Both the position numbers and the translations under genes were made by a program. Shown piece after piece: positions 31,976 through 41,050 of a DNA stretch of 64,000 bases. The notes below the pieces were generated by a model that saw only the letters and a list, made by a program, of their open reading frames with translations, searched no databases and was not told the origin of the DNA. Positions within the stretch are counted from its first letter, which is position 1. Each line of letters opens with the position of its first letter. Where the stretch lies: NCBI GenBank assembly GCA_949948735.1, contig CATLGV010000014.1:1-64000 (forward strand). Reading direction: 5' to 3'. Origin of the DNA: an uncultured Lachnospiraceae bacterium (GTDB lineage: Bacteria > Bacillota > Clostridia > Lachnospirales > Lachnospiraceae).

Positions 31976-34950
31976 CGCACCGTATCCTGACACTGGATCC
32001 GGTTGATAACCGCCAGCGCCTCTGCACTGATCGGCAGGGGCGTCTGTGCGGGCCGGGCCAGAAAATAGCCCTGCAGCAGGTCTACGCCAAGCGCCAGCAC
32101 CTTTTCCAGCTCCGCAGCAGTCTCCACCCCCTCCGCGATAATCAGCATATCCCGCTTGTGCGCATGCTCTACGATGCTTCTGACCACCTGCTGCTTGTTC
32201 GCATCCTTATCCACATCGCGCACGATGCTGATATCGACCTTGACAAACTTCGGATTCAGCTCCAGAAGATTAATCTCGCCATTGCACCCGCTGCCGTAAT
32301 CGTCCAGCGCAAACATACCCGAAAAATTCTCTATGCTGCTCTTTCTCCGAACCAGCTCCATATCCAGCTGCGCCCCGGTAAGCTCCACTACGATGCGTTC
32401 CTGCAGCGCAGAATATGTCTCATGGTAAAGCTTCTCCTCCTCCGGCGTCATGCATTCGTCTGCAATGGAATTGATGAACAGCAGCGCCTCCTGCGGCACG
32501 GCCTCCTTCTCGAGAAGCTGCCGGTAGCACTCTGCGGCACGAAACAGGGTGATGCGCTCAATATCATGCATCCGCCCTTCCTCCCGCGCAAGCGCCAGCA
32601 CCGTCGCCGGCAAGCGCAGCGTAGGCTGGTTCACCCGCATCAGCGCTTCGTATGCGTACACCGTCCCCTTGCGCCCGTCAAAAATGGGCTGGAAGAAATA
32701 ATCCACATCCTGCGTCTCCAGCATTTTATGGAATTCCAGCCTGCTCTGGTTTTCGAGCTGCTGCCGCTGGTATATCTCCGCTTCGAACTCCTTGTACTCT
32801 CCCTTTTTGGAGCGCTTCACCTGATACATGGCAAAATCCGCATACTTCATCAGCTCTGAGAGCGCCGCGCTGTCCTCAGGATACCACGCAATACCGCCGG
32901 AAGCGGAAAGCCCCATATTGTCGCCGTTTGGCAGGACAAATTCGACTGCCCGAATCGCCCGGTAAAGCGCAGCCACGCGCTCCCGAATCTCCTCCCTGCT
33001 GTCATACCCGTAAAAGAACACAATAAACTCATCCCCGGACATCCGCGCGCACAGCGTGTTCTCCGGCGTATTCTCCACAAAGCACCGCCCCGCGGTCTGA
33101 ATATACAGATCCCCGAACTTATGCCCGAACCGGTCGTTTGTCGTCTTTAGATTATCCAGATCTATCATCAGAAGCCCGGCATGCTTTAATACCTCCGGCT
33201 TCAGGAAGAGCTTGTCCGCCTCCCGCTTGAACCCTCTTCTCGCATACAGCTTTGTCAGATTATCGCTGTCCCGCTCCTGCTCGATACGCAGCTTCTCCAG
33301 CGTGGACACCGTAACGTCCTCAATCAGCCCCACCTGACGTCCGTCCTTCTTTTGCTGCTCGGAGCGCAGATAACGCAGGCTGCCGTCCGGCTGACGCACA
33401 CTGTAGACAATGCTGCCGTCCTCCGCCTCAAAATGCTCCAGGGACTGATGCAGCTTTTGCTGCAGCTCCAGAAACGCGTTCAGCGTCAGCTTGTCAACGT
33501 CGACTCCCGAAACCCCCAGCAGCGGAAAATAATTATCCGTCACATAGACGCCGTTTTTCTCCTCCTGCAGCTCATAGCCTGCAAGCTCCACGCTCGCCAT
33601 ATCCATAATGCTCAGGAAACGGGTGGAGGACTCCACCACCTCCCGTCCAAGGCGGGAAATCGAATCCGCAAAGCGGTCAATCTCACGGATGCCCGTAGCG
33701 GAAAGCACCGGCATACTGTTGTCCCGCTGCGCCTTGGCCACCTCCTCCGACAGCCGCTTAATGGGCCTGGAAAGCCGGAAGCTTGCCGCCAGGATACCAA
33801 TCAGTCCAATCACAAACGTCATAGCGGCGGACAAAAACAGCAGACGCTGCACCTGTCTGGAAAAAGCATACAGACTGTCCTTGGCGCCGATTCCGAGCAA
33901 ATACCACTCATCCGCGTCGAAGGGCGCATTATTGCTGTACAGCACCAGACGCTTTGCCGCCCCGTAACAGGTCCCGCCGGCGTCCTCCACGCTGACGCCG
34001 TCCTCCTGCAGGATAAGGCGCAGCTCCTTTGCCGTCTGCAGGCTTATCGTATCGCTGGAGACCACGACAGGCGCAAGCAGCCCTTTCCCATCGGTATCCA
34101 CCGCCAGCAGATAGGAGCCCTGACGGTTCTCCAAAAGCTCGGAATCCGGCAAAAGCGACTGCACATAATCCGTCAGCAGCTCGATTCCCAGCACGCCGTA
34201 CACAGTTCCGTCCTCCAAAATCAGCGGAACCGAAAAAGCAATGGCCGTGCGGCTGTCGCCCTCCAGACTGTACGGCTTTGTCGTCCAATAACCATAGTCC
34301 CGTTCTCTTAAACCGCGCTTATCCGTGCAGGCAGCCTGATACGGCTTGTTAAAAAACGCCTGTTCTGTACTGTCCTGTGCCGAAAAGCCCGGCTTCCATC
34401 CGGTATCGGTGGCGATATATCCCGCCCGCACCACATCCGCCGGCGCGCGCTCCCACAGCAGATCCGCGTTCTTTTCCGAGGGCGTCGCCGTGGGATCCAG
34501 ATCCCTTAAATAAATACCCTGCAGCGTTTCGGACGCTTCGGCCCCGCTCTGCCCGCGCGTATCCAGAATCACAAAGATACCGGACAGCTTTTTGCGGTAC
34601 ATCGTATCAATCAGCTCCGGGCTGATCTCCTTGAGCAGTCCGGCACTGCCCGCGCCGGTTTCATTCAGCTCCTCCAGCCTGAGCGTCCCCTGCTCCAGCC
34701 GCTCCTGCACCTTTGCGTCAATCACATTCGACAGTGAATCCAAATCGGACCAGCTGCCGATCATGTCGTTTAACAGATAATTCCCACGGTTCTCCGTCTG
34801 CTGGGCAAGCATGTCCGCAGCGTTTTGATCCAGCTGCTTTATCACACCGCCGGCTACAATAGCCCCCACCATAAACAGCATCTCGAACGCAAGCACGCTC
34901 AGAAGCGGTACCAGTATTTCACGGAAAATCGTTCTTTCCCTCTTCTTCAC
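31972..34950 (-). CDS. Membrane-bound GGDEF-EAL sensor
   Basis: 992 residues from the GTG at 34948-34950 (GAGGG upstream); a TTG 11 codons earlier overlaps the previous gene. Order: membrane span (about 14-36), dCache-like extracytoplasmic sensor (40-365), second span (370-391), HAMP (392-440), PAS-like region (445-555), GGDEF (SGDEF at 638-642, active type) and EAL (YEALMR at 767-772; DDYGSG, KVD and AEGVET kept). The site after ELT reads G instead of E. Probably bifunctional for c-di-GMP. Lies 19 nt after a solute-binding protein gene, which may deliver its ligand. Confidence 0.9.
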   Translation of the reverse strand: MKKRERTIFREILVPLLSVLAFEMLFMVGAIVAGGVIKQLDQNAADMLAQQTENRGNYLLNDMIGSWSDLDSLSNVIDAKVQERLEQGTLRLEELNETGAGSAGLLKEISPELIDTMYRKKLSGIFVILDTRGQSGAEASETLQGIYLRDLDPTATPSEKNADLLWERAPADVVRAGYIATDTGWKPGFSAQDSTEQAFFNKPYQAACTDKRGLRERDYGYWTTKPYSLEGDSRTAIAFSVPLILEDGTVYGVLGIELLTDYVQSLLPDSELLENRQGSYLLAVDTDGKGLLAPVVVSSDTISLQTAKELRLILQEDGVSVEDAGGTCYGAAKRLVLYSNNAPFDADEWYLLGIGAKDSLYAFSRQVQRLLFLSAAMTFVIGLIGILAASFRLSRPIKRLSEEVAKAQRDNSMPVLSATGIREIDRFADSISRLGREVVESSTRFLSIMDMASVELAGYELQEEKNGVYVTDNYFPLLGVSGVDVDKLTLNAFLELQQKLHQSLEHFEAEDGSIVYSVRQPDGSLRYLRSEQQKKDGRQVGLIEDVTVSTLEKLRIEQERDSDNLTKLYARRGFKREADKLFLKPEVLKHAGLLMIDLDNLKTTNDRFGHKFGDLYIQTAGRCFVENTPENTLCARMSGDEFIVFFYGYDSREEIRERVAALYRAIRAVEFVLPNGDNMGLSASGGIAWYPEDSAALSELMKYADFAMYQVKRSKKGEYKEFEAEIYQRQQLENQSRLEFHKMLETQDVDYFFQPIFDGRKGTVYAYEALMRVNQPTLRLPATVLALAREEGRMHDIERITLFRAAECYRQLLEKEAVPQEALLFINSIADECMTPEEEKLYHETYSALQERIVVELTGAQLDMELVRRKSSIENFSGMFALDDYGSGCNGEINLLELNPKFVKVDISIVRDVDKDANKQQVVRSIVEHAHKRDMLIIAEGVETAAELEKVLALGVDLLQGYFLARPAQTPLPISAEALAVINRIQCQDTVR

Positions 34951-34969
34951 AGCTCCCTCATCCTCCTGC

Positions 34970-36418
34970 TTATTGACTCTCAAACGCCTGAAGCCGCCCT
35001 AAGGTCTCCTCATACCATGCGTCAAAATGAGCGTCCGTACAGAACTCGGCCGACGCCTCCTCCAGGCTCTGCCCCGCCGCCAGCCGCTCTACGACCACCG
35101 CGCGGTCCTGCGCGGCAAGGTCACTCATCGCGTACTCCAGAACATTGCGGGCTTTGGTTCCCTCCTCAAAGGCCTTCGTCGTATAGGTCTGGTTCCTGTT
35201 TACCGTATCCACCGCCACCGGCAGCGTTCGCTCCATCTTCTGGCTGATTTGGGCGCCGCTGCCTAAAATAGCGTCCTTGTCATTGGCGGTTCTGGTGACC
35301 GGAAGATACCCTGACTGAACGGAAAACAGAATATTCTGCTCATCCGCCGTAAACCATTTCAAAAACTCCACAGAAGCATAGACCTCCGCCTCACTGCCCT
35401 CCGTTACGACCATCCCGGCGCCCTGCTGCACCGCATAGGCCCCTCCGCCTGCAAAGCCGGGGCAGGCAAGCACCTCCATCTCAATCGGATAGCTCTCCTG
35501 GTCGCTGCGGCTCACCGTTTCCGGGAAAAAGGACGCTCCCGATGAAGAGCCTACAAAGGCAATAATGTTTCCGGTCTTAATATCGTCGCTGCGAAAACGC
35601 CCTGAAGCGGCAAAATATCCTTTCACAAACGGAATATAATAATTATCCCACAGCTTTCTGACGGTTTCTTTATTAAAGTCCAATGTCATCCTGCCGTCCG
35701 ATACCTGAAAAATCTCCGTCCCCAGCTGCATACTTCCTATCAGCATATAGTTTGCCATGGCATCCCTGCCAAACAGCGCCCTGCCGTCCCCGTTGACCTC
35801 GGGCGTCTGTGCGTCCGTCCACTCGTAATAAGACTGTGCGGTCCGCACCAGCCCCTCCATGTCCGCCATATCCTCATAGCGCGCCCCGGTCGCCGCCGCA
35901 AAGACGTCCCAATCCGTCTTGTTGAGCACCAGCACCTCTGTGGACTTGGCCATGGGGAAAATCTTAATCTCCCCGCTGCCGTCGAAATCCCCTTCTCTCA
36001 TGTAGCTGTCTATGTACGCCGCGACCTCCTCCGCCGTCAGATATTGCTTCAAATCTACAATACCGCCCATCTGGTCGGCCGCATAAGCCGTATCCGCATA
36101 CGCCATAAAAATATTCGGCACCTCGGCGGCGCCCACGTCCCCCCGGATGGCGGCGAGCACATTCGTCTCCAGATCATTGACCGAGCCCTGGCTGCTGCTC
36201 TTAACGATTATTCCCTTTTCCCTGCCTACCGACTCGTTAAATTCCTTCACCAGACTGTCAAACGCAGTGAGCTGGTCGCCGTTATAATAATTCCAGACCT
36301 CAATCGTCACGGGCTTCTTCGGATCCAGCGGCGACTTGCCGCCGTCTCCTTTGCACCCGGCCAGCATCATACTCACAGCCAGCACCAGGCAGAATACCAA
36401 TCGTTTTCTTCTCATCAT
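34970..36418 (-). CDS. Extracellular solute-binding lipoprotein (sugar-type)
   Basis: 482 residues. The lipobox is LAGC near residue 22, after a hydrophobic signal (MMRRKRLVFCLVLAVSMML). The family-1 SBP fold is visible in VTIEVWNYYNGDQLTAFDSL, EVLVLNKTDWD, ALFGRDAMANY and GYLPVTRTAND. No permease or ATPase gene is near; the only partner is the GGDEF-EAL sensor 19 nt downstream. It may therefore serve sensing rather than import, or share a distant permease. Confidence 0.87.
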   Translation of the reverse strand: MMRRKRLVFCLVLAVSMMLAGCKGDGGKSPLDPKKPVTIEVWNYYNGDQLTAFDSLVKEFNESVGREKGIIVKSSSQGSVNDLETNVLAAIRGDVGAAEVPNIFMAYADTAYAADQMGGIVDLKQYLTAEEVAAYIDSYMREGDFDGSGEIKIFPMAKSTEVLVLNKTDWDVFAAATGARYEDMADMEGLVRTAQSYYEWTDAQTPEVNGDGRALFGRDAMANYMLIGSMQLGTEIFQVSDGRMTLDFNKETVRKLWDNYYIPFVKGYFAASGRFRSDDIKTGNIIAFVGSSSGASFFPETVSRSDQESYPIEMEVLACPGFAGGGAYAVQQGAGMVVTEGSEAEVYASVEFLKWFTADEQNILFSVQSGYLPVTRTANDKDAILGSGAQISQKMERTLPVAVDTVNRNQTYTTKAFEEGTKARNVLEYAMSDLAAQDRAVVVERLAAGQSLEEASAEFCTDAHFDAWYEETLGRLQAFESQ

Positions 36419-36519
36419 TTTATAGTGCTCCTTTCAATCTTTCCCCTCATTTTCGCGCATTCGTGCGCCAGTCTATTTATGGATTTCATTCATCCGTCAT
36501 TTGCAGTATGCTTCGATTT

Positions 36520-36548
36520 ATTATAACAGATTTCCGCATAAAATTAAA
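36520..36548 (-). promoter_or_regulatory. Promoter of the SBP-sensor operon
   Basis: On the - strand TTTAAT (36543-36548) and TATAAT (36520-36525) are 17 bp apart with an extended TG upstream of the -10. A GCGCA-CGAA-TGCGC hairpin lies in the leader. Confidence 0.6.
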
Positions 36549-36579
36549 AGTAATTTGACATATTTTAATAAAAACAATC

Positions 36580-36616
36580 AAAAAAGCCCGCAAAGGCGCC
36601 GGCCTCTGTAGAGCTT
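36580..36616 (-). terminator. Terminator of the cobO-like gene
   Basis: On the - strand the stem AGCTC..CAGAGGC with GCCTTTG..GGGCT is followed by T6-7, 16 nt after the stop at 36632. Confidence 0.7.
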
Positions 36617-36631
36617 TTTAAAAAACGTGCG

Positions 36632-37135
36632 TTATTTATTATCTTCGAATATCTTATAATTCACCAGCTCTATCCGGAATATCTCATCCGCAATCTGACA
36701 GACCTCATCATTAAGATAAATACCGGTCAGAATAATTCCCACGTCCTCCGCCTTGGCCTCCAGAATATGCCGCAGATCCTCGATTGTAATGATGCCGTTG
36801 TCCATCAGACCCAGAACCTCGTCCAGAATCAGCAGGCTGCATTCCCCGGTGGTCAGAACCTTTTTCGCAAAATTCAGGCCGTTCTTGATGTTGTGAATCT
36901 CCTCCTGCTTGCGCTCCTCGGAAAGCTGCGCGAATTCCTCCTCGCTTTTCTCAAAGCGGAATACCTTAATCTCCGGCTCGAGCCGCTTCAAATATTCCTC
37001 ATTCTGATTGCCCTTTAAAAAATTTATGATTACCACGCTCTTTCCGGTCCCTGCTATCTGCATCGCCTTGCCCAGCGCCGCCGCGGATTTGCCGTGCCCC
37101 TCTCCGCTGTATACCTGTATCAATCCCTGTTCCAT
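36632..37135 (-). CDS. CobO/CobA-type corrinoid adenosyltransferase
   Basis: 167 residues from the ATG at 37135. Walker-A GEGHGKSAAALGKAMQIAG (11-29) and the later LLILDEVLGLMDNGII are the family marks. It attaches adenosyl from ATP to cob(I)alamin or its precursor. No other cobalamin genes are in the window, so a salvage role is possible. Expressed alone from the promoter at 37210-37238. Confidence 0.88.
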   Translation of the reverse strand: MEQGLIQVYSGEGHGKSAAALGKAMQIAGTGKSVVIINFLKGNQNEEYLKRLEPEIKVFRFEKSEEEFAQLSEERKQEEIHNIKNGLNFAKKVLTTGECSLLILDEVLGLMDNGIITIEDLRHILEAKAEDVGIILTGIYLNDEVCQIADEIFRIELVNYKIFEDNK

Positions 37136-37209
37136 CAGATTTATACCCTTTCTCTGTGCCTTCCCTGAGCGCACTCCGGGTTCCTGCCTTTAAAAGGCCG
37201 CACACGGAC

Positions 37210-37256
37210 ATGATAACATACAACCGCGGATTTTGCAAGTTTCGCAAAATCCGCGG
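37210..37256 (-). promoter_or_regulatory. Promoter embedded in a long hairpin
   Basis: On the - strand TTGCAA (37233-37238) and TATCAT (37210-37215) are 17 bp apart with the TG of an extended -10. The -35 lies in the loop and arm of a perfect 13-bp hairpin (37224-37236 with 37244-37256). Hairpin and promoter lie between the SSB-like and cobO-like genes. Confidence 0.6.
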
Positions 37257-37323
37257 CTGTGCGCTGACTTCTTCATATATTATTATAGATACTATGGATA
37301 CGGAAGGCGTCCGTATCCGGCCG

Positions 37324-37962
37324 TCAAAATTCCTCGTCGTCGGGAACCTCCAGCTTACTCACAGAAACCTCGTAGGCAATCCGCTTTTCCAGATCCTCCT
37401 CGGAAAGCTTCTTCATATACTCCCTTGACTGGATACGTCCCCATACCAGACACCGTTCGCCCACCTCGAAGTTTGAAGCATACCGTGCGTTCCTTCCCCA
37501 GCAGATGCAGGGAATGTAATCTGATTTTCCGTAAGGTCTGTTTACCGCCAGAAGCAGATCCGCAATCTCTCTTCCAAGCGGCGTCTTGCGGTATACAGGC
37601 GCCTTGCAGACGAACCCATCCAGAAAAATCTGATTCGTCTTGATATTTTCATTTATCTCATCAACAAATTCGATTTCACGGGCAAACACGGAAAGAACCA
37701 GTCTGTTTTTGCGCTCCTCATGCCTGTTGTAGGAACGGAACTGGCCGTTAATCACCGCCATCATTCCCTTGTAGTCCCCGCTGACGTCCAGCAGACGCTC
37801 GGAAACCATCACAGGTATGATATCCATGGATTCAGACAATCGTGCCACCTGAATATCTACCATATAAAAGCCTTCTCCAAAAATTTCATGGCTGAACGAA
37901 AAGTCGCTCACGATTTCCCCCATTACGGTTACCTGATTGTTTTCAATTACCTTATCTGTCAT
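37324..37962 (-). CDS. Double-OB single-stranded DNA-binding-like protein
   Basis: 212 residues with two OB folds. The second (about 110-180: DGFVCKAPVYRKTPLGREIA, YIPCICWGRNARYASNFEVG) resembles SSB/PriB; the first (about 10-95) is more divergent. The C-terminus is acidic (PDDEEF), as in SSBs that recruit partners. Distinct from the canonical replication SSB; role in repair or primosome is an inference. Divergent from typA. Confidence 0.75.
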   Translation of the reverse strand: MTDKVIENNQVTVMGEIVSDFSFSHEIFGEGFYMVDIQVARLSESMDIIPVMVSERLLDVSGDYKGMMAVINGQFRSYNRHEERKNRLVLSVFAREIEFVDEINENIKTNQIFLDGFVCKAPVYRKTPLGREIADLLLAVNRPYGKSDYIPCICWGRNARYASNFEVGERCLVWGRIQSREYMKKLSEEDLEKRIAYEVSVSKLEVPDDEEF

Positions 37963-38182
37963 AAATTATGTTCTCCCTTCTTATACATTAAGAATTTTTA
38001 TTTTGGTATGTACTATCATTTATATTCCCATTTTTTTCCTTTATTCTCATTTTTTATATTTTTCCCAAAAAACATTTCGCAAAATCAGCCTCTTTCGTCA
38101 ACATTCCAACAAAAGGCTTGTCTTTGGCGCATTTTTCTACATTCTTCGCCACGGCTTTCACACAGCGATTTCGACATAGAAG

Positions 38183-38211
38183 TTGCAAAAGCAAATCGCA
38201 GATGATATACT
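38183..38211 (+). promoter_or_regulatory. Promoter of typA
   Basis: TTGCAA (38183-38188) and TATACT (38206-38211), 17-bp spacer, extended TG. The preceding 38000-38160 stretch is AT-rich and holds no supported gene. Confidence 0.7.
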
Positions 38212-38254
38212 ACCCTAGGTTATTTATTTTATTAGGAAGGCATGGTTATTTTAT

Positions 38255-40084
38255 ATGAAGCAGCAAAGAGAAGATGTAAGAAACGTAGCGATCATCGCCC
38301 ATGTAGACCACGGTAAGACGACCCTTGTCGACGGCCTGTTAAAGCAGAGCGGCGTATTCCGCGAGAATCAGGAGGTCGCAGAGCGCGTTATGGACTCCAA
38401 CGATATTGAGCGTGAACGCGGCATCACGATACTATCCAAAAATACGGCAGTTATGTATAAAAACACCAAGATTAATATTATTGACACGCCGGGGCACGCG
38501 GACTTCGGCGGCGAGGTCGAGCGCGTCCTCAAGATGGTCAACGGCGTTATCCTGGTTGTAGACGCGTTCGAGGGCGCCATGCCGCAGACGAAATTTGTCC
38601 TGCGCAAGGCGCTCGAGCTCAAGCTCCCGGTCGTCGTATGCATCAACAAAATCGACCGCCCCGAGGCGCGCGCCAAGGAAGTGGTGGACGAGGTGCTGGA
38701 ACTGTTTCTGGAGCTTGACGCGGACGATTCGCAGCTCGACTGCCCCTTTGTGTTCGCCTCCGCAAAGGCGGGCACCGCTTCTCTCGACGAGACGGACGCG
38801 GGCGTGGACATGACGCCGCTGTTCGAGACAATCATCGACTACATTCCGGCTCCCGAGGGCGATCCCGAAGCGGGCACGCAGCTGCTGATCAGCACCATCG
38901 ATTACAACGAATATGTCGGCCGCATCGGCGTAGGCAAGGTTGATAACGGCACCATCCGCGTCAATCAGGAGGTCGTTATCTGCAATCACCATGAGCCGGA
39001 CAAGCAAAAGAAGGTCAAGGTCAGCAAGCTGTATGAATTTGACGGATTAAATAAGGTCGAGGTCCGGGAGGCTTCCATCGGCTCCATCGTGGCCATTTCC
39101 GGCATCGCCGATATTCATATCGGCGACACGCTCTGTTCCCCTGAGGACGTCCGCCCGATTCCCTTCCAGAAAATCAGCGAGCCGACCATCGCCATGCAGT
39201 TTATTGTAAACGATTCTCCGCTTGCGGGGCAGGAGGGTAAATATGTGACAAGCCGCCACATCCGCGACAGGCTTTTCAGAGAGCTGAATACCGACGTCTC
39301 CCTGCGCGTCGAGGAGACCGACAACACCGATGTATTCAAGGTGTCGGGCCGCGGCGAGCTTCATCTGTCGGTGCTTATTGAGAATATGCGCCGTGAGGGC
39401 TACGAATTTGCGGTCAGCAAGGCAGAGGTGCTCTACAAGACGGACGAAAACGGCAAACGACTGGAGCCTATGGAGCTTGCCTATATTGACGTCCCCGAGG
39501 AATATTCCGGTTCCGTCATCGAGAAGCTCAGCCAGCGCAAGGGCGAGCTGCAGAACATGGGAAAAGCCAGCGGCGGTTATGCGCGGCTTGAATTCTCCAT
39601 CCCCTCCCGCGGCCTGATCGGCTACCGCGGCGAATTTATGACCGACACCAAGGGAAACGGTATCCTGAATACCATCTTTGACGGCTACGGCCCGTACAAG
39701 GGAGATATCCAGTACCGCAAGCAGGGCTCCCTGATCGCGTTTGAGGCCGGCGAGGCGATCACCTACGGCCTGTACAACGCGCAGGAGCGCGGCACGCTCT
39801 TTATCGGTCCCGGAGAAAAGGTTTACTCCGGCATGGTTGTAGGACAAAACGGCAAGGGGGAGGATATCGAGCTGAACGTATGTAAGAAAAAGCAGCTCAC
39901 CAACACGCGCTCCTCCAGCGCCGACGAAGCGCTGCGGCTGACGCCGCCCAAAATCTTAAGTCTGGAGCAGGCGCTTGACTTTATCGACACGGACGAGCTT
40001 TTGGAGGTCACGCCCGAAAGCCTGCGTATCCGTAAAAAAATCCTGGATCCCACCCTGCGCAAGCGCGCGGGCTTTAAGAAATAA
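38255..40084 (+). CDS. typA: Translational GTPase TypA/BipA
   Basis: 609 residues. G1 AHVDHGKTTL, G2 RGITI, G3 DTPGHADFGGE and G4 NKID are intact, followed by the EF-G-like beta domains and the BipA-specific C-terminus. It assists 50S ribosome assembly, notably under stress or cold. Length is standard. A hairpin in the convergent gene's coding end acts as its terminator. Confidence 0.97.
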   Translation: MKQQREDVRNVAIIAHVDHGKTTLVDGLLKQSGVFRENQEVAERVMDSNDIERERGITILSKNTAVMYKNTKINIIDTPGHADFGGEVERVLKMVNGVILVVDAFEGAMPQTKFVLRKALELKLPVVVCINKIDRPEARAKEVVDEVLELFLELDADDSQLDCPFVFASAKAGTASLDETDAGVDMTPLFETIIDYIPAPEGDPEAGTQLLISTIDYNEYVGRIGVGKVDNGTIRVNQEVVICNHHEPDKQKKVKVSKLYEFDGLNKVEVREASIGSIVAISGIADIHIGDTLCSPEDVRPIPFQKISEPTIAMQFIVNDSPLAGQEGKYVTSRHIRDRLFRELNTDVSLRVEETDNTDVFKVSGRGELHLSVLIENMRREGYEFAVSKAEVLYKTDENGKRLEPMELAYIDVPEEYSGSVIEKLSQRKGELQNMGKASGGYARLEFSIPSRGLIGYRGEFMTDTKGNGILNTIFDGYGPYKGDIQYRKQGSLIAFEAGEAITYGLYNAQERGTLFIGPGEKVYSGMVVGQNGKGEDIELNVCKKKQLTNTRSSSADEALRLTPPKILSLEQALDFIDTDELLEVTPESLRIRKKILDPTLRKRAGFKK

Positions 40085-40090
40085 TACGGC

Positions 40091-41017
40091 CTACCAATCC
40101 AATTCGAAGGACGCAAACGCGTCCTTCTTTGCAAGGTGCCCGTCTCTGTAGCACAGCATATATGCCTTAATCTCGGCATTGACAGCGTCCATATCCGCAA
40201 GCAGCGCGTCAAAATTCTCTTCATTGACACAGCCTGCAGCGGTAAATGCCTGATAATACGAAAGCTCCTGCGGGTGCTCCTCCAGAATAATATCCCAGGC
40301 CTCCGGCTCGGCCGTTCCTTTTGTATGGCTGCCAAGGTATGCCTGCAGCTCCCTGTGCACCGCATCGGACAGCTTAAACGGATGCAGCAGGCGGAAATAT
40401 ACAAGACGCAGCTTAGCCTTGCGCTTCTCTACCGGATAGGATTTGATATCGTAGTCCTTTCCCTCATAATCCTCCTCGCCGCATGTCCACAGCTCCTCAA
40501 ACCCGTCCAAATCATCCAGCCGCACCAGCTTTAACAGCTGTTCGTCCCAGCGCTTTACCCATGCGTCGCTCTTTACCTGCGGCGGGTCAAAAAGAAAATA
40601 ATCATGCAGCGCCGTCACCGCGGCCGCCAGCATCCGTCCGATTCCCTGTTCCCTGTCAAACGCCTGCTCTCCGGCCGTTCCCGACAGAATAATCTCCCGC
40701 AGCCGCTTACACCCCAGAAACAGCTCCTTGCCGCTTGTCAGCGCATGCCCCGGAACGGTAATGCTGCGCAGCGCCTCCGCATGGGCAAACGCCCAGTCTC
40801 CGATTTCGCAGACTGTATCCGGCAGGATAATCTCCCGCAGCGTCTTACAGCTCAAAAAAGCCTTTCTCTCTATCGAAACCACCGGCATTCCCTCTATGCG
40901 CTCCGGCACCGCCGCCCTCGTCCCGATACCGCGCCAGCGCCTGACGGAAATCCCGTCCTTTACCCGCATATATGCCAGCGTCCCCTCGTCTATGGACAGT
41001 ACTCTCTCTTCACTCAT
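40091..41017 (-). CDS. Leucine-rich-repeat (BspA/LRR_5-type) protein
   Basis: 308 residues, no signal peptide. Residues 35-115 hold three to four LRR_5 repeats (PVVSIERKAFLSCKTLREII, CEIGDWAFAHAEALRSI, GKELFLGCKRLREII). The rest is helical and unassigned. It is the last gene of the VWA-MoxR-LRR operon, 33 nt after the MoxR gene. Being cytosolic, it may be a scaffold for that system. Confidence 0.75.
   Translation of the reverse strand: MSEERVLSIDEGTLAYMRVKDGISVRRWRGIGTRAAVPERIEGMPVVSIERKAFLSCKTLREIILPDTVCEIGDWAFAHAEALRSITVPGHALTSGKELFLGCKRLREIILSGTAGEQAFDREQGIGRMLAAAVTALHDYFLFDPPQVKSDAWVKRWDEQLLKLVRLDDLDGFEELWTCGEEDYEGKDYDIKSYPVEKRKAKLRLVYFRLLHPFKLSDAVHRELQAYLGSHTKGTAEPEAWDIILEEHPQELSYYQAFTAAGCVNEENFDALLADMDAVNAEIKAYMLCYRDGHLAKKDAFASFELDW
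40106..40130 (+). terminator. typA terminator embedded in the convergent gene
   Basis: GAAGGACGC (40106-40114) pairs perfectly with GCGTCCTTC (40119-40127) around AAAC and is followed by TTTG. It lies inside the last codons of the LRR gene on the other strand. Confidence 0.6.
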
Positions 41018-41050
41018 ATCACAACCAATCCTTTTTGTCCGGCCAGCCGC

